From: JAVEWJ01 sp034004605
GTDB taxonomy: Bacteria > Patescibacteriota > Gracilibacteria > UBA1369 > LOWO2-01-FULL-3
Direction: 5' to 3'
Assembly: GCA_034004605.1 (NCBI GenBank)
Contig: JAVEWJ010000001.1
Location: 558,001-622,000 of the forward strand
Length of the DNA: 64,000 nt
In this document: piece by piece, positions 48,759 to 57,880 of the stretch
Position numbering within the stretch: position 1 is the first letter of the stretch
Layout of the letters: each line of letters starts with the position of its first letter
Program-made: the position numbers and the translations under genes
Notes under the pieces: model-generated
Told to the model about the DNA's origin: nothing
Databases searched by the model: none
Seen by the model: only the letters and a program-made list of their open reading frames with translations

Positions 48759-50792
48759 ATGAATTATCCGATTCTAATGGTGGGGATAAGCGTTCTTGCC
48801 CTTCTTATGGCGGGAGTTTTCGCTTATTTAATCCAGAAAAAACCTGTCGGAACAGACAAAATGAAAGAAATTTCCGACCAAATTCACGAGGGAGCTATGG
48901 CTTTTTTGTTTCGTGAATACAAAGTAATCGCAGTTTTCGTAGTGGTACTTGCTATCGTTTTGTTTTTGTTCTTGGATAAAGAGGAGACAACTTTCGTAAA
49001 TGAGGGTCTTGCTTCTTCGATTTCCTTTATTTACGGCGCTTTTTCAAGCGTACTTGCCGGATTTTTCGGTATGCAAATAGCTACTCGTGCAAATGTTAGG
49101 ACTGCTAATGCAGCAAGAACAAGCCTTGGAAAAGCCCTTGAGGTGGCTTTTAGGTCAGGTGCTGTTATGGGGTTTTGCGTAGTTGGTTTGGGACTTCTCG
49201 GTGTATCCCTTTTATTTTATGTATTTGTGGATCTTTTGTCATATCCTCAAGATGTGGCTTTAAACATTATGACCGCTTTCGGTCTGGGTGCTTCTTCAAT
49301 CGCTCTTTTTGCAAGAGTTGGTGGCGGTGTGTTTACTAAGGCTGCAGATGTGGGAGCCGATTTGGTTGGTAAAGTGGAGGCTGGAATACCGGAAGATGAT
49401 CCACGAAATCCCGCTGTAATTGCTGATAATGTTGGTGATAACGTGGGAGATGTTGCAGGAATGGGCGCCGATCTTTTTGAAAGTTATGTCGGTTCGATAA
49501 TCGCTGCCATGCTTCTTGGCTTTTTAGCTTTTGAAGCGAATGGTGCAATTCTTCCTTTGTCGCTTGCAGGTCTTGGAATTTTGGCTTCTATACTTGCTTC
49601 TTTCTTCGTAAGAGTGGGGAAAAAAGGGAATATTCAAAAAGCTCTTATGAGCGGTCTTTGGATTTCTTCCGCTTTGGTCGTTGTTGGAGCTTATTTCCTT
49701 TCAAAATACTTCATCGGGGCAGAGTTTATGGGAGTTTTTATTTCAATTACTGTAGGTCTTGTTGTGGGTATTTTGGTGGGACTTCTTACCGAGTACTACA
49801 CTTCCGGAGACTATAATCCCGTCAAAAAACTTGCCGATCTTTCTCAAACGGGAGCCGCTACAAACCTTATTCAAGGTCTTGCTTTGGGTTATAAATCCAC
49901 GGCGCTTCCCGTTCTTGTGATTTGTGTTGGTATTTTTGTTTCTTATAAATTCGGTGGGATTTTTGGTATCGCTATTTCCGCTGTAGGTATGCTTTCTACT
50001 CTCGGTTATTCACTTGCTGTAGACGCTTATGGACCTGTGGCTGATAATGCCGGAGGTATTGCTGAGATGTCCGAGCTTGGAGAAGAAATTAGAAAAAGAA
50101 CGGATAGTTTGGATAGTGCCGGAAACACCACTGCAGCTATCGGAAAAGGCTTTGCAATCGGTTCGGCCGCACTTACGGCTCTTGCGCTTTTTACCGCTTA
50201 TACACAAGCGGCAGGGCTTACAAGTATCGATATTATGAATCCTAAAGTGATTATCGGTTTATTTGTAGGTGGTATGCTTCCTTTTCTTTTTTCTGCTCTT
50301 ACAATGTCCGCTGTTGGAAGAGCTGCATTTGATATGATTGAAGAGGTACGAAGACAATTTAGAGATATTCCTGGATTGATGGAAGGAAAGGCTAAAGGAG
50401 ATACAAAAAAATGTGTTGATATTTCCACAAAAGCAGCTATTAGAGAGATGATGATTCCTGGTCTTATGGCTGTAATTGTTCCGCTTGCTGTTGGATATTT
50501 ATTTGGAACAATCGCTTTGGGAGGTCTTTTAGCTGGTGCACTTGTAACTGGTGTAATGATGGCTATTTCTATGGCAAATTCAGGTGGTGCTTGGGATAAT
50601 GCTAAAAAATATGTGGAAACAGGAATGTACGGTGGAAAAGGATCTGATACTCACAAGGCTGCTGTTGTAGGTGATACCGTTGGTGATCCTTTCAAAGATA
50701 CTTCCGGTCCGAGTATTAATATTTTGATTAAGCTAATGACAATTGTTTCCTTGATTTTCGCTGTGGTATTTACAGCTGAAGGAATTTTGTAA
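48759..50792 (+). CDS. hppA: Membrane-bound ion-translocating pyrophosphatase
   Basis: Couples hydrolysis of pyrophosphate to pumping of protons or sodium out of the cell. About 16 membrane helices in 677 residues; the catalytic loop DNVGDNVGDVAGMGADLFES (about residues 226-245) and the second conserved site DTVGDPFKDTSGPSINI near the C-terminus are intact. GNTTAAIGKGF (about 452-462) has Ala where potassium-independent enzymes have Lys, so it should be of the potassium-dependent class. Ion specificity cannot be read reliably. Helps save ATP in an energy-limited cell (inference). TAA stop and terminator. Confidence 0.97.
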   Translation: MNYPILMVGISVLALLMAGVFAYLIQKKPVGTDKMKEISDQIHEGAMAFLFREYKVIAVFVVVLAIVLFLFLDKEETTFVNEGLASSISFIYGAFSSVLAGFFGMQIATRANVRTANAARTSLGKALEVAFRSGAVMGFCVVGLGLLGVSLLFYVFVDLLSYPQDVALNIMTAFGLGASSIALFARVGGGVFTKAADVGADLVGKVEAGIPEDDPRNPAVIADNVGDNVGDVAGMGADLFESYVGSIIAAMLLGFLAFEANGAILPLSLAGLGILASILASFFVRVGKKGNIQKALMSGLWISSALVVVGAYFLSKYFIGAEFMGVFISITVGLVVGILVGLLTEYYTSGDYNPVKKLADLSQTGAATNLIQGLALGYKSTALPVLVICVGIFVSYKFGGIFGIAISAVGMLSTLGYSLAVDAYGPVADNAGGIAEMSELGEEIRKRTDSLDSAGNTTAAIGKGFAIGSAALTALALFTAYTQAAGLTSIDIMNPKVIIGLFVGGMLPFLFSALTMSAVGRAAFDMIEEVRRQFRDIPGLMEGKAKGDTKKCVDISTKAAIREMMIPGLMAVIVPLAVGYLFGTIALGGLLAGALVTGVMMAISMANSGGAWDNAKKYVETGMYGGKGSDTHKAAVVGDTVGDPFKDTSGPSINILIKLMTIVSLIFAVVFTAEGIL

Positions 50793-50803
50793 TTAAGTTA
50801 TTT

Positions 50804-50840
50804 AAAAAAGCGCGATCTTAAAATGGGTCGCGCTTTTTTT
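50804..50840 (+). terminator. hppA terminator
   Basis: AAAGCGCGA pairs with TCGCGCTTT, then T residues. Confidence 0.92.
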
Positions 50841-50884
50841 GTGTTTGAATTATAATTTCGGGGAATTAATTAAAATAATTTTTT

Positions 50885-51613
50885 ATGGAAAACAAAACAT
50901 CAAAAAAAGCTGAGGTGAAAAAAACGGAAACGGCTTCCTCAAAGCCAAATGAATCTAAATCAACTCACATGAATGCGAATAAAAAAAATACGGAATTTAG
51001 CGCGGAAATGATAAAGGAGGAACTTTCCAAGGTGTCTAAAGATGGAATAATTGAGGAGGTGAAAAAGGCGGTGGATGTAATTTCAATGAAGGATGCTTCG
51101 ATGAAATCCGTTTCGTTAAATCAGAAATCGGAAGTGTATGGAGCGCTTATTTTTTTATTGCCTGTTGCTGTTTCCACTTTGTTTATGTTTCTTACCACTC
51201 CTTATTTTGTTTTCAGCTACGCTCTTTATTTGATTTTAATTCAAGTGCTTGCTTTTGCTTCCACTGGTTTTTCAGCAATGCTTATTGCGGATAAAGTTTT
51301 TAAAACGAAAATTTCGATTCGTCCTCTTTTTAGGATTTTCTCTTATGCTTCAATTGTGACTTGGCCTATGATAATTCCTTCTTTTTTTACACTTCTTAAT
51401 CTTTACGGAATTGCGCGTCTGTTTTCTTTTACCAGATTTTTTATTTTATGGATTTTTGTGATTCAGTATTTTTATCTATTCAATGTGCTTAAGGTTAAGC
51501 AAAACGATGCAATTATTATCTCGGTTGCGACAGGCATTTCTTATTATTTGGTTCTTTCGATTTTGGGAAAGTTTTTCTTTGGTAGTTTTTATGGAATGGG
51601 ATTTGTTTTTTAA
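50885..51613 (+). CDS. Yip1-like membrane protein (242 aa)
   Basis: The first 75 residues are Lys/Ser/Glu-rich and cytoplasmic. From about residue 85 on there are five membrane segments (LIFLLPVAVSTLFMFL, then a PYFVFSYALYLILIQVLAF pair, and three more), an arrangement resembling the Yip1 domain family, though the match is by pattern only. Function unknown. TAA stop followed by a terminator. A TATAAT at 50851-50856 lies upstream but without a good -35. Confidence 0.55.
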   Translation: MENKTSKKAEVKKTETASSKPNESKSTHMNANKKNTEFSAEMIKEELSKVSKDGIIEEVKKAVDVISMKDASMKSVSLNQKSEVYGALIFLLPVAVSTLFMFLTTPYFVFSYALYLILIQVLAFASTGFSAMLIADKVFKTKISIRPLFRIFSYASIVTWPMIIPSFFTLLNLYGIARLFSFTRFFILWIFVIQYFYLFNVLKVKQNDAIIISVATGISYYLVLSILGKFFFGSFYGMGFVF

Positions 51614-51621
51614 TGATATTT

Positions 51622-51659
51622 AGACCGTTTCTTTTTTTCAGAGAGGCGGTCTTTTTTTA
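51622..51659 (+). terminator. Terminator after the Yip1-like gene
   Basis: AGACCG pairs with CGGTCT with extra TCT/AGA pairs inside, followed by T7. Confidence 0.85.
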
Positions 51660-51671
51660 TGCCTGTTTTTG

Positions 51672-51701
51672 TTTACTTCGAGCCATTAAATGTGGTATAA
51701 T
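51672..51701 (+). promoter_or_regulatory. Promoter of the repeat-rich membrane protein
   Basis: TTTACT (51672-51677), 18 bp, TATAAT (51696-51701), preceded by TGTGG. About 20 bp before ATG 51722. Confidence 0.7.
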
Positions 51702-51721
51702 AATTTGATAAAATTATATTT

Positions 51722-54238
51722 ATGCCTGAAGATAAAAGTAAAACCAGTGGAGTTGCTAAAGGGGATGATTTAAAAATATCCTCTTTGAATAAGAAAAAAC
51801 TAAAGAAAACCTTGGATAATAAAATTGCTCAAGGTGAGTCTAAAGTGCTTGAAAAAGTTGAAAAGAAAGAGAAAAAGTCTGTGCTTGATATGGCAATTTC
51901 TGCCGGCAAAAGCGAGAGTAAAAAAATTGAACAAGAGAAGGTGGTTGATAGTCATAAAGAAAATGCGGATAGTCGGAAGGAGGAAGAAGAGATAAAAAAG
52001 AAATCCGGTGAGGATACTTTTTCGGGTGATGAAATGAAGAAAACCAGAGAAATGTGGCAAAAAATAAGTAAGAATAAAGATTTGAAAGGTGGCGATTTTC
52101 CTGAAAATAAAGAAACAACTAAGGGAGAGTCTAACTCCGATATGGATGCAAAAAATCAGGAAAAAGAAATGGAAGAAAAAATCAGAGTGCAAAAGGTACA
52201 AAAGAAAAAGAAAATACTTGAAAAGGCAGTAGATGTTGAAAAGGTTGATAAAAAGCCATTAAAAATTGAGACAAATAATGACGGCGAAAAGAATTCTGAA
52301 AAGGCTGAAATAAAACCAAAAGAATCGAAAAATATTACAAATGAAAATGACAGTGGTCTTCCTTCTCCTAAAAAAGATAATTCTTCAATAGAAAAAAGTG
52401 ATGAACAAAAACACGGAGACAAGCTTTTGGAAGGGGAAAAAGATGTGAATAAAAATAAAAAAGCAAAAGAAATTTCAGAAGATTTGAAAGAAAACAAGAC
52501 GCCGGTTTCGGTTTCTAAAGACAATACTTCCGAAGATAATGAAAAAAACAAGGTAGAGTCTTTAAAGCCTGCTTCTTTCGGATCGGGTGATTCTCAAAAA
52601 CCCAAGGTAGAGTCTTTAAAGCCTGTTTCTTTCGGATCGGGTGATGCTCAAAAACCTAAAGTCGAATCTTTAAAGCCTGCCTCTTTCGGATCGGGTGATG
52701 CTCAAAAACCTAAAGTCGAATCTTTAAAGCCTGCCTCTTTCGGATCGGGTGATGCTCAAAAACCTAAAGTCGAACCTTTAAAGCCTGCTTCTTTCGGATC
52801 CGGTGATTCGCAAAAGCCCAAAGTGGAACCCTTGAAGCCTGCCTCTTTCGGATCGGGTGATGCTCAAAAATCCAAAGTCGAACCTTTAAAGCCTGCTTCT
52901 TTCGGATCCGGTGATTCTCAAAAATCCAAAGTCGAACCTTTAAAGCCTGCTTCTTTCGGATCCGGTGATTCTCAAAAATCCAAAGTCGAACCCTTGAAGC
53001 CTTTTAATCCGCCTACTCGAGATTTTCATAAATCTGATTCGGGTGAAAAAGTGGCTCCTCTTTCTTCGATGCCTTCCGGGAATCCGTTTGCAAAGACACA
53101 GAATCCTCCTTCAAGCGGTGCAAAACCGGTGTCCTTTTCTCAAAATACTTCATTTAAACCTCCTGTTTCACCATCTGCAGGTCAAATTTCAATCAATCCT
53201 ACAACTCCTTTTTCAGGCCATAGTCCGAATTTGACTCCTTCTTCAATACCTTCAAAGGAGGCTTTTTCTGTGAAGACTCCTGATTTATCATCTGTTCCGA
53301 AAGAATCTGTAAACGAGGCTCCTAAAACTTCCTCACCGATTACGGCTGAAGTGGTAAACAAAGCGCCGGAAAATGCAAAATCGGAAATTGAAACTTTTGA
53401 TGATTTCGATTCGGGTGAGGGGTTTTTTGATGTGCTTGCGGAAGCAGGTATTTCAAAGTCTTTGTTTTTTTGGATAGTCGGCGGTTTTCTTGTGATTATT
53501 ATTGCAATAGTTTTCTTTATTTTTGGAGGATATTCTTTGATTTTCGGGAAAAATAATGACACTCCTTCCGAGGATAAGCCGATTGTAAGTGAGAGTGTAG
53601 TGGGGGATGAGTCTTCTTTGATTGGCGCGATTGATGTTGGTGAAGTTTCTTCAGATAACGCGTATTTAAACGGTAGCCTTTCGGGTGTGAGCGCATCTTT
53701 TGTTATAGGCGATGAATACAACAGCAGAAGAGTTGATTTGGTTTATTATTTAGAGCTTTTAAGCCAAATGCAAAATGTGTATAGAGTGGATGTTTATTCT
53801 TATTTGGATAGAAATTCACAGAGGAGAGAAAGCCTTAATGATTTGCTTGATGATATGAGGGGGCTTCTTGAGGATGCTGATGTGTCGATCGTCGCTTTAA
53901 ACAGAACTTTAAATAATCTTGATGCTTCCTACAAGCCGCTTCTTGAAAAGAGAGATAATTATGAAAATTCTTTTTTCAATTCCGTGGATACTTTCAAGGG
54001 ATCTGAAGCTTATGATAATCTTGAATTTTTTATAGAATTTTCTCAGGATGCTATCGCTGTGAAGGCTTATTTCAGCGCTTATTCAAGTATACTCGATAGT
54101 ATTTCGAAAATGGTTTCTCTGCTTTCTCCGAGGTATGATGATATTGTGGTAAACAAAGAGGCTTTGATAAAGGGTATTCGGGTGTTTGATATTCCGGAAA
54201 GCGATATTGAAGCGATTATACCTTTGAATAGAGAATAG
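51722..54238 (+). CDS. Repeat-rich single-pass membrane protein (838 aa)
   Basis: No family recognised. Residues 1-270 are Lys/Glu/Asp-rich and probably disordered; residues 277-420 are eight tandem 18-residue repeats KVE(S/P)LKPASFGSGD(S/A)QK(P/S) plus a partial ninth; then a Pro/Ser-rich linker to about 555. One membrane helix (about 582-605: IVGGFLVIIIAIVFFIFGG) is followed by a 230-residue C-terminal domain with long helices (LLSQMQNVYRVDVYSYLD and on). The topology is probably cytoplasmic disordered arm and external helical domain. The repeats are near identical in DNA, so copy number probably varies among strains. Stop TAG. Confidence 0.75.
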   Translation: MPEDKSKTSGVAKGDDLKISSLNKKKLKKTLDNKIAQGESKVLEKVEKKEKKSVLDMAISAGKSESKKIEQEKVVDSHKENADSRKEEEEIKKKSGEDTFSGDEMKKTREMWQKISKNKDLKGGDFPENKETTKGESNSDMDAKNQEKEMEEKIRVQKVQKKKKILEKAVDVEKVDKKPLKIETNNDGEKNSEKAEIKPKESKNITNENDSGLPSPKKDNSSIEKSDEQKHGDKLLEGEKDVNKNKKAKEISEDLKENKTPVSVSKDNTSEDNEKNKVESLKPASFGSGDSQKPKVESLKPVSFGSGDAQKPKVESLKPASFGSGDAQKPKVESLKPASFGSGDAQKPKVEPLKPASFGSGDSQKPKVEPLKPASFGSGDAQKSKVEPLKPASFGSGDSQKSKVEPLKPASFGSGDSQKSKVEPLKPFNPPTRDFHKSDSGEKVAPLSSMPSGNPFAKTQNPPSSGAKPVSFSQNTSFKPPVSPSAGQISINPTTPFSGHSPNLTPSSIPSKEAFSVKTPDLSSVPKESVNEAPKTSSPITAEVVNKAPENAKSEIETFDDFDSGEGFFDVLAEAGISKSLFFWIVGGFLVIIIAIVFFIFGGYSLIFGKNNDTPSEDKPIVSESVVGDESSLIGAIDVGEVSSDNAYLNGSLSGVSASFVIGDEYNSRRVDLVYYLELLSQMQNVYRVDVYSYLDRNSQRRESLNDLLDDMRGLLEDADVSIVALNRTLNNLDASYKPLLEKRDNYENSFFNSVDTFKGSEAYDNLEFFIEFSQDAIAVKAYFSAYSSILDSISKMVSLLSPRYDDIVVNKEALIKGIRVFDIPESDIEAIIPLNRE
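52550..52981 (+). repeat. Eight tandem 54-bp coding repeats
   Basis: The unit AAGGTAGAGTCTTTAAAGCC and onward recurs every 54 bp inside the 838-residue protein gene. Later copies change Ser to Pro at position 4 and end with Ser instead of Pro, showing stepwise duplication. A partial ninth copy follows. Confidence 0.93.
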
Positions 54239-54329
54239 TGTGTAAAAATGTTGTTCATGATTCGGGTTGAACAGACTTTGTTTGTGGGTTTTTGAGTAAA
54301 AATATTGTTCAAATAATTTTCTTGATAAA

Positions 54330-54358
54330 TTGGACAAATTTTTGTGTTTTTGTTATCT
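54330..54358 (+). promoter_or_regulatory. Probable promoter of the relA-type gene
   Basis: TTGGAC (54330-54335), 17 bp, TTATCT (54353-54358), 23 bp before ATG 54382. Confidence 0.5.
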
Positions 54359-54381
54359 TTGAAAAGGCTTAAAGATTCTTT

Positions 54382-56286
54382 ATGGACTATGTAGAAGCGT
54401 TAAGTGATTATTTTAAGGACGATGAAAAAAATCTTTCCATTTTGGATAAAGCTTTAAATTTCGCTACAGAGAAAACGAAGTCGCTAAATTGTAATCTTAC
54501 CGGCCTTTTTGATTTGGAATCTTTTTTGGCAATAAGACCCGACATTTCGAGTGTTGTTTCCGCTGTGATAAGCCCTATTTATGAGTCGGAACTTATTTCT
54601 GAGGAAGAGATAATTAATAATTTTGGGAAAGAAGTTTTTGAAATTGTGGATGCGATTAAAAAAATTCATTCGCTTAAATTTGAGGAAAACGACGAAAAAT
54701 CTCAGCTTGACGCTCTTCGAAAGCTTTTTGTGATAATGGCGAAAAATATAAGGGTGGTTTTTGTGGCTTTGGCTCAAAGACTTTATGTAATGCAAAATCT
54801 TTCGCAAATAAGAGTTGTGAGAGATAAAATGATGATTGCAAAAGAAACTTTGCAGCTTTATGTGCCTGTAGCCGGAAGACTTGGCGTGTATAGGATGAAA
54901 ACTACGCTTGAGGATTTATCGTTTAAGTATATTTACGAGAAGGAATTTAATGAAATTGAGAAAGAGCTTGAAGTTTTTGGAAAAAGTAAGAGTAGAATTA
55001 TCGCTATTTTAAAACGAAAACTTGAGGATATTTGTAAGGATTTTTCGATAAATGCAGAGGTGTCTGGAAGAATCAAAAGCGTATACAGTATTCATAAGAA
55101 ACTTCAAAAGAAGAATTTAAACAATTTGGCTGATTTGTACGATATTTTTGCTGTGCGAGTGATTGTGGATCATGGAAAGGATTTTGATACGGAAGAAGAT
55201 ATTTCGAAACTTTATTTTTTACTCGGTGAAATTCATAATCGTTGGAGTCCGCTTCCTCATCGTTTTAAAGATTATTTGGCGAATCCGAAGCCGAATGGTT
55301 ATAAAAGTATTCATACAATTGTGCTCGGTCTTCTTTCAAAAGAACCCCTTCAGCCTGTGGAAATTCAGATTCGTACGAAAGTGATGCATAATGAAGCGGA
55401 ATATGGTGTTGCGGCGCATTGGCTTTATAAAAATGCAGGTAGTGATCCGGAGAATGAAAAAGTGAAGGCTCATTCGAATTGGTTAAAAGAGATTCAGAAA
55501 ATTAATTCCGGAGATATGTCTGGTGATTTTTCTGTTTTTAAAGATAGAATTTTTGTGCTTACTCCTCGTGGAGAGATAAAGGATTTGCCGGTGGGGGCAA
55601 CTCCTATTGATTTTGCCTACAGTGTTCATACAGAGCTTGGGCATCGTGCATATTTGGCTAAAGTGTCGGATAAAGTGGTGCCATTAAATTATCCTCTTAA
55701 AAACGGAGATGTGGTGTATATCACTACAAACCCTTCCAATACACCGAAGTTGGAATGGCTTTCTTTTGTTAAAACACCCCTTGCTAAGTCAACCATCAAA
55801 GCCTATTTCAATGCGATGAATGTTGATTTTTATTTAAAGGAGGGGAAGAAGGCTATAAATAAACAACTTGAGCTACTTTCGAAGGATTTTCTTGATCAAA
55901 ATTATTCGGTTTTGAAGGATTACAATCGACAAAATTTGACGCTTGAAGAAAGGGAAAAACTCATAATTGAAGTAGGAAAAGGATCACAGCAAGCCGGTGA
56001 TGTAATTCGAAAGGTTTTTCCATCGCTTTTTGAAGTGATAAAAAAGAAAGATGATTTTGTGAAAAAAGTGAATCATGAGGAAAGAAGAGACCTTATCGAT
56101 CGAATTGTGATTGGAGGTGAATCCAATTTGCCTCTAAAAATAGCCAAGTGTTGCAATCCGAAATATGGCGATGAAATTGTAGCTTATTTTAAGAAAGCCA
56201 CGATGCTTACTACCGTTCACAAAAAAACATGTAAGCATCTTAAAAATCTTGATGAAAAGAGATTAATGACTTCGGAGTGGAAGTAG
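54382..56286 (+). CDS. RelA/SpoT-family (p)ppGpp synthetase with degenerate hydrolase domain
   Basis: Makes the stringent-response alarmones. The synthetase domain is intact (about residues 205-350): KPNGYKSIHTIVLG and EIQIRTKVMHNEAEYGVAAH. A TGS domain (about 385-445, IFVLTPRGEIKDLPVGATPIDFAY) and a zinc-finger-like region with AKCCNPKYGDEIV (about 588-600) follow; the ACT domain is missing and the length (634) is short. The N-terminal HD hydrolase region has lost its metal ligands: no HD pair is seen near residue 55, and the later ADRLHN-type motif reads AQRLYV. It should therefore be a synthetase only, as in RelA. Its end overlaps convergent recO by 47 bp. Stop TAG. Confidence 0.9.
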   Translation: MDYVEALSDYFKDDEKNLSILDKALNFATEKTKSLNCNLTGLFDLESFLAIRPDISSVVSAVISPIYESELISEEEIINNFGKEVFEIVDAIKKIHSLKFEENDEKSQLDALRKLFVIMAKNIRVVFVALAQRLYVMQNLSQIRVVRDKMMIAKETLQLYVPVAGRLGVYRMKTTLEDLSFKYIYEKEFNEIEKELEVFGKSKSRIIAILKRKLEDICKDFSINAEVSGRIKSVYSIHKKLQKKNLNNLADLYDIFAVRVIVDHGKDFDTEEDISKLYFLLGEIHNRWSPLPHRFKDYLANPKPNGYKSIHTIVLGLLSKEPLQPVEIQIRTKVMHNEAEYGVAAHWLYKNAGSDPENEKVKAHSNWLKEIQKINSGDMSGDFSVFKDRIFVLTPRGEIKDLPVGATPIDFAYSVHTELGHRAYLAKVSDKVVPLNYPLKNGDVVYITTNPSNTPKLEWLSFVKTPLAKSTIKAYFNAMNVDFYLKEGKKAINKQLELLSKDFLDQNYSVLKDYNRQNLTLEEREKLIIEVGKGSQQAGDVIRKVFPSLFEVIKKKDDFVKKVNHEERRDLIDRIVIGGESNLPLKIAKCCNPKYGDEIVAYFKKATMLTTVHKKTCKHLKNLDEKRLMTSEWK

Positions 56287-56929
56287 CGAAACTCATTGAG
56301 GGGCTTAGTGCTTTTATCTCTGTGCCGTTTTGATTTTCGATTAGTCGTTTTGTGATGTCTTGGATGATGTTTTCGTCTTTTTCGTTTAGCGCGATTTTTA
56401 GTAGTTTGTCGAAATTTTCAATTTTCACATATTCAAAAAATCTTTTGTATTTTTCCGGGAGTTTTGTGCGAATTTCTTTGAAATCAGGGAGAAGGCCCAG
56501 TAGGTGAAGAAATTTTATGGTGTAGGTGGTGACTATGAGTCTTGATTTGTGTGATTTGTTTAGGTTTTTTAGAGTGGTTTCGAGAAGGTCAAAAAGTCCC
56601 GGTATTTTTTGATTTTCCAGAACGCATCTTTCGGTGATTTCAGCTATTTGAAGCGCGCAAATTGTTTTGATCAAGCTATCGTTAATCTTTTTTGGAGATG
56701 AAATGGGTTTTATTTCTGTGAGGAGAGTGTTGCGTGGGCCGAAGTAAAGGCTTGCATCGGCGACTATAAGTGATTGTGTGTGGCCTAAAAATTTGCTTTT
56801 GTGTCTTCTTGCACCTTTTGCAATGAGACGCAGTTTTCCGTGTTCTTCGCTGTAAACGAAAAGCATTTTATCGGCTTCGCGAATGTTTCTGTGCCCTAAT
56901 ATTATTAATTTTGTGTTTGATGTTCTCAT
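56240..56929 (-). CDS. recO: DNA repair protein RecO
   Basis: Loads RecA onto SSB-coated DNA with RecR. The N-terminal OB domain (LIILGHRNIREADKMLFVYS, residues 8-27; then KLRLIAKGARRHKS) and the helical C-terminal domain are present in 229 residues. The four-cysteine zinc cluster of many RecO proteins is missing; only isolated cysteines occur. ftsX ends directly before its start codon on the same strand. TAA stop lies inside the relA frame. Confidence 0.87.
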   Translation of the reverse strand: MRTSNTKLIILGHRNIREADKMLFVYSEEHGKLRLIAKGARRHKSKFLGHTQSLIVADASLYFGPRNTLLTEIKPISSPKKINDSLIKTICALQIAEITERCVLENQKIPGLFDLLETTLKNLNKSHKSRLIVTTYTIKFLHLLGLLPDFKEIRTKLPEKYKRFFEYVKIENFDKLLKIALNEKDENIIQDITKRLIENQNGTEIKALSPSMSFATSTPKSLISFHQDF

Positions 56930-57880
56930 TTAGATATGTTCACGAACTGCAAGGGAAGCGCTTACCATACTTAAAAATAATGTTCCAAGAAGTTGTGCTC
57001 CCAAAAGTGTGTAAATGTTTGTGTGTATTAGGCCGATTTCTTTTATTGCAGGGTTGAGTGAAAGGATAAAGAGCATAAGGAAGCAGAATAAAACAGATAA
57101 TGTGCCGTAGATGGCGGCTTCAATGATAAACGGCATTCTTATGAAACTATGACTAGCGCCGATTATTTTCATTACTTCGATTTCGCTTTTTCGGCTGAAA
57201 ATTGTAATTTGGAGTGCATTTATCATTATGAGAGCGCCTCCGATAATGAAGGTGAGGATTATCCAGAAGAGGATTTGTCTTGCAAAGATTGAAAGGTGGT
57301 TTAGATTTTTCGAGATGGAATTTAGGGTGTTTAGGTCTTCGCTTTTTTGATTTGTGGAGGCAAGAATATTTGAAAATTTATCATCTGCCAGGTAAGAAAG
57401 GACTTTTTCATGATCCTGCGGGTTTTTTGTGGTGATGCTTAGGGATTTAGGAAGCGGATTTGAAAGGCCGTATTTTTCGAAAGCGAGGCTTAAATCGGGG
57501 TGGGTTTCCTTTAGGTCTTTAAGCGCTTTTTCTTTCGTGGTGTATTCTATTTGGCTTATTTCCTTGAGGGTTCCGAGATTTTTTATGAGTTTTTGAATGT
57601 CGCTTTCCGGCGCGCTTTCTTTGAGGTATACAACAAGGTCTATTTTTTCACTTAGTGTGGCAAGGCCTTTTTCTGCGAGAAAATTGATGGAAAGGATAAT
57701 ATTGAAAATAAAAAGGATAATTGCCATTACGAATATTGTGGCTAAGGAAAGTACTTTGTTTCGCCAGATATTTTGAAGGCTTATTTTTAATATTGTGCCG
57801 GTTTTTGGGCTTTTAGATTGTTTTTTCGAGGGTGATGGAGTTGAGTTGGTTTTCTCTTTGGGGCTTTTCACTGTTTTCAT
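56930..57880 (-). CDS. ftsX: Cell-division protein FtsX
   Basis: The membrane subunit of FtsEX, which activates cell-wall hydrolases at division. After a Lys/Pro/Ser-rich 25-residue start comes the first membrane helix (about 42-66), an extracellular domain (about 70-200, VVYLKESAPESDIQKLI), then three helices ending near residue 305 with SRKSEIEVMKIIGASHSFIR between them. 316 residues. ftsE is not adjacent. Its first 23 codons overlap the end of the upstream cytidylyltransferase gene in another frame (68 bp), suggesting translational coupling. Confidence 0.93.
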   Translation of the reverse strand: MKTVKSPKEKTNSTPSPSKKQSKSPKTGTILKISLQNIWRNKVLSLATIFVMAIILFIFNIILSINFLAEKGLATLSEKIDLVVYLKESAPESDIQKLIKNLGTLKEISQIEYTTKEKALKDLKETHPDLSLAFEKYGLSNPLPKSLSITTKNPQDHEKVLSYLADDKFSNILASTNQKSEDLNTLNSISKNLNHLSIFARQILFWIILTFIIGGALIMINALQITIFSRKSEIEVMKIIGASHSFIRMPFIIEAAIYGTLSVLFCFLMLFILSLNPAIKEIGLIHTNIYTLLGAQLLGTLFLSMVSASLAVREHI

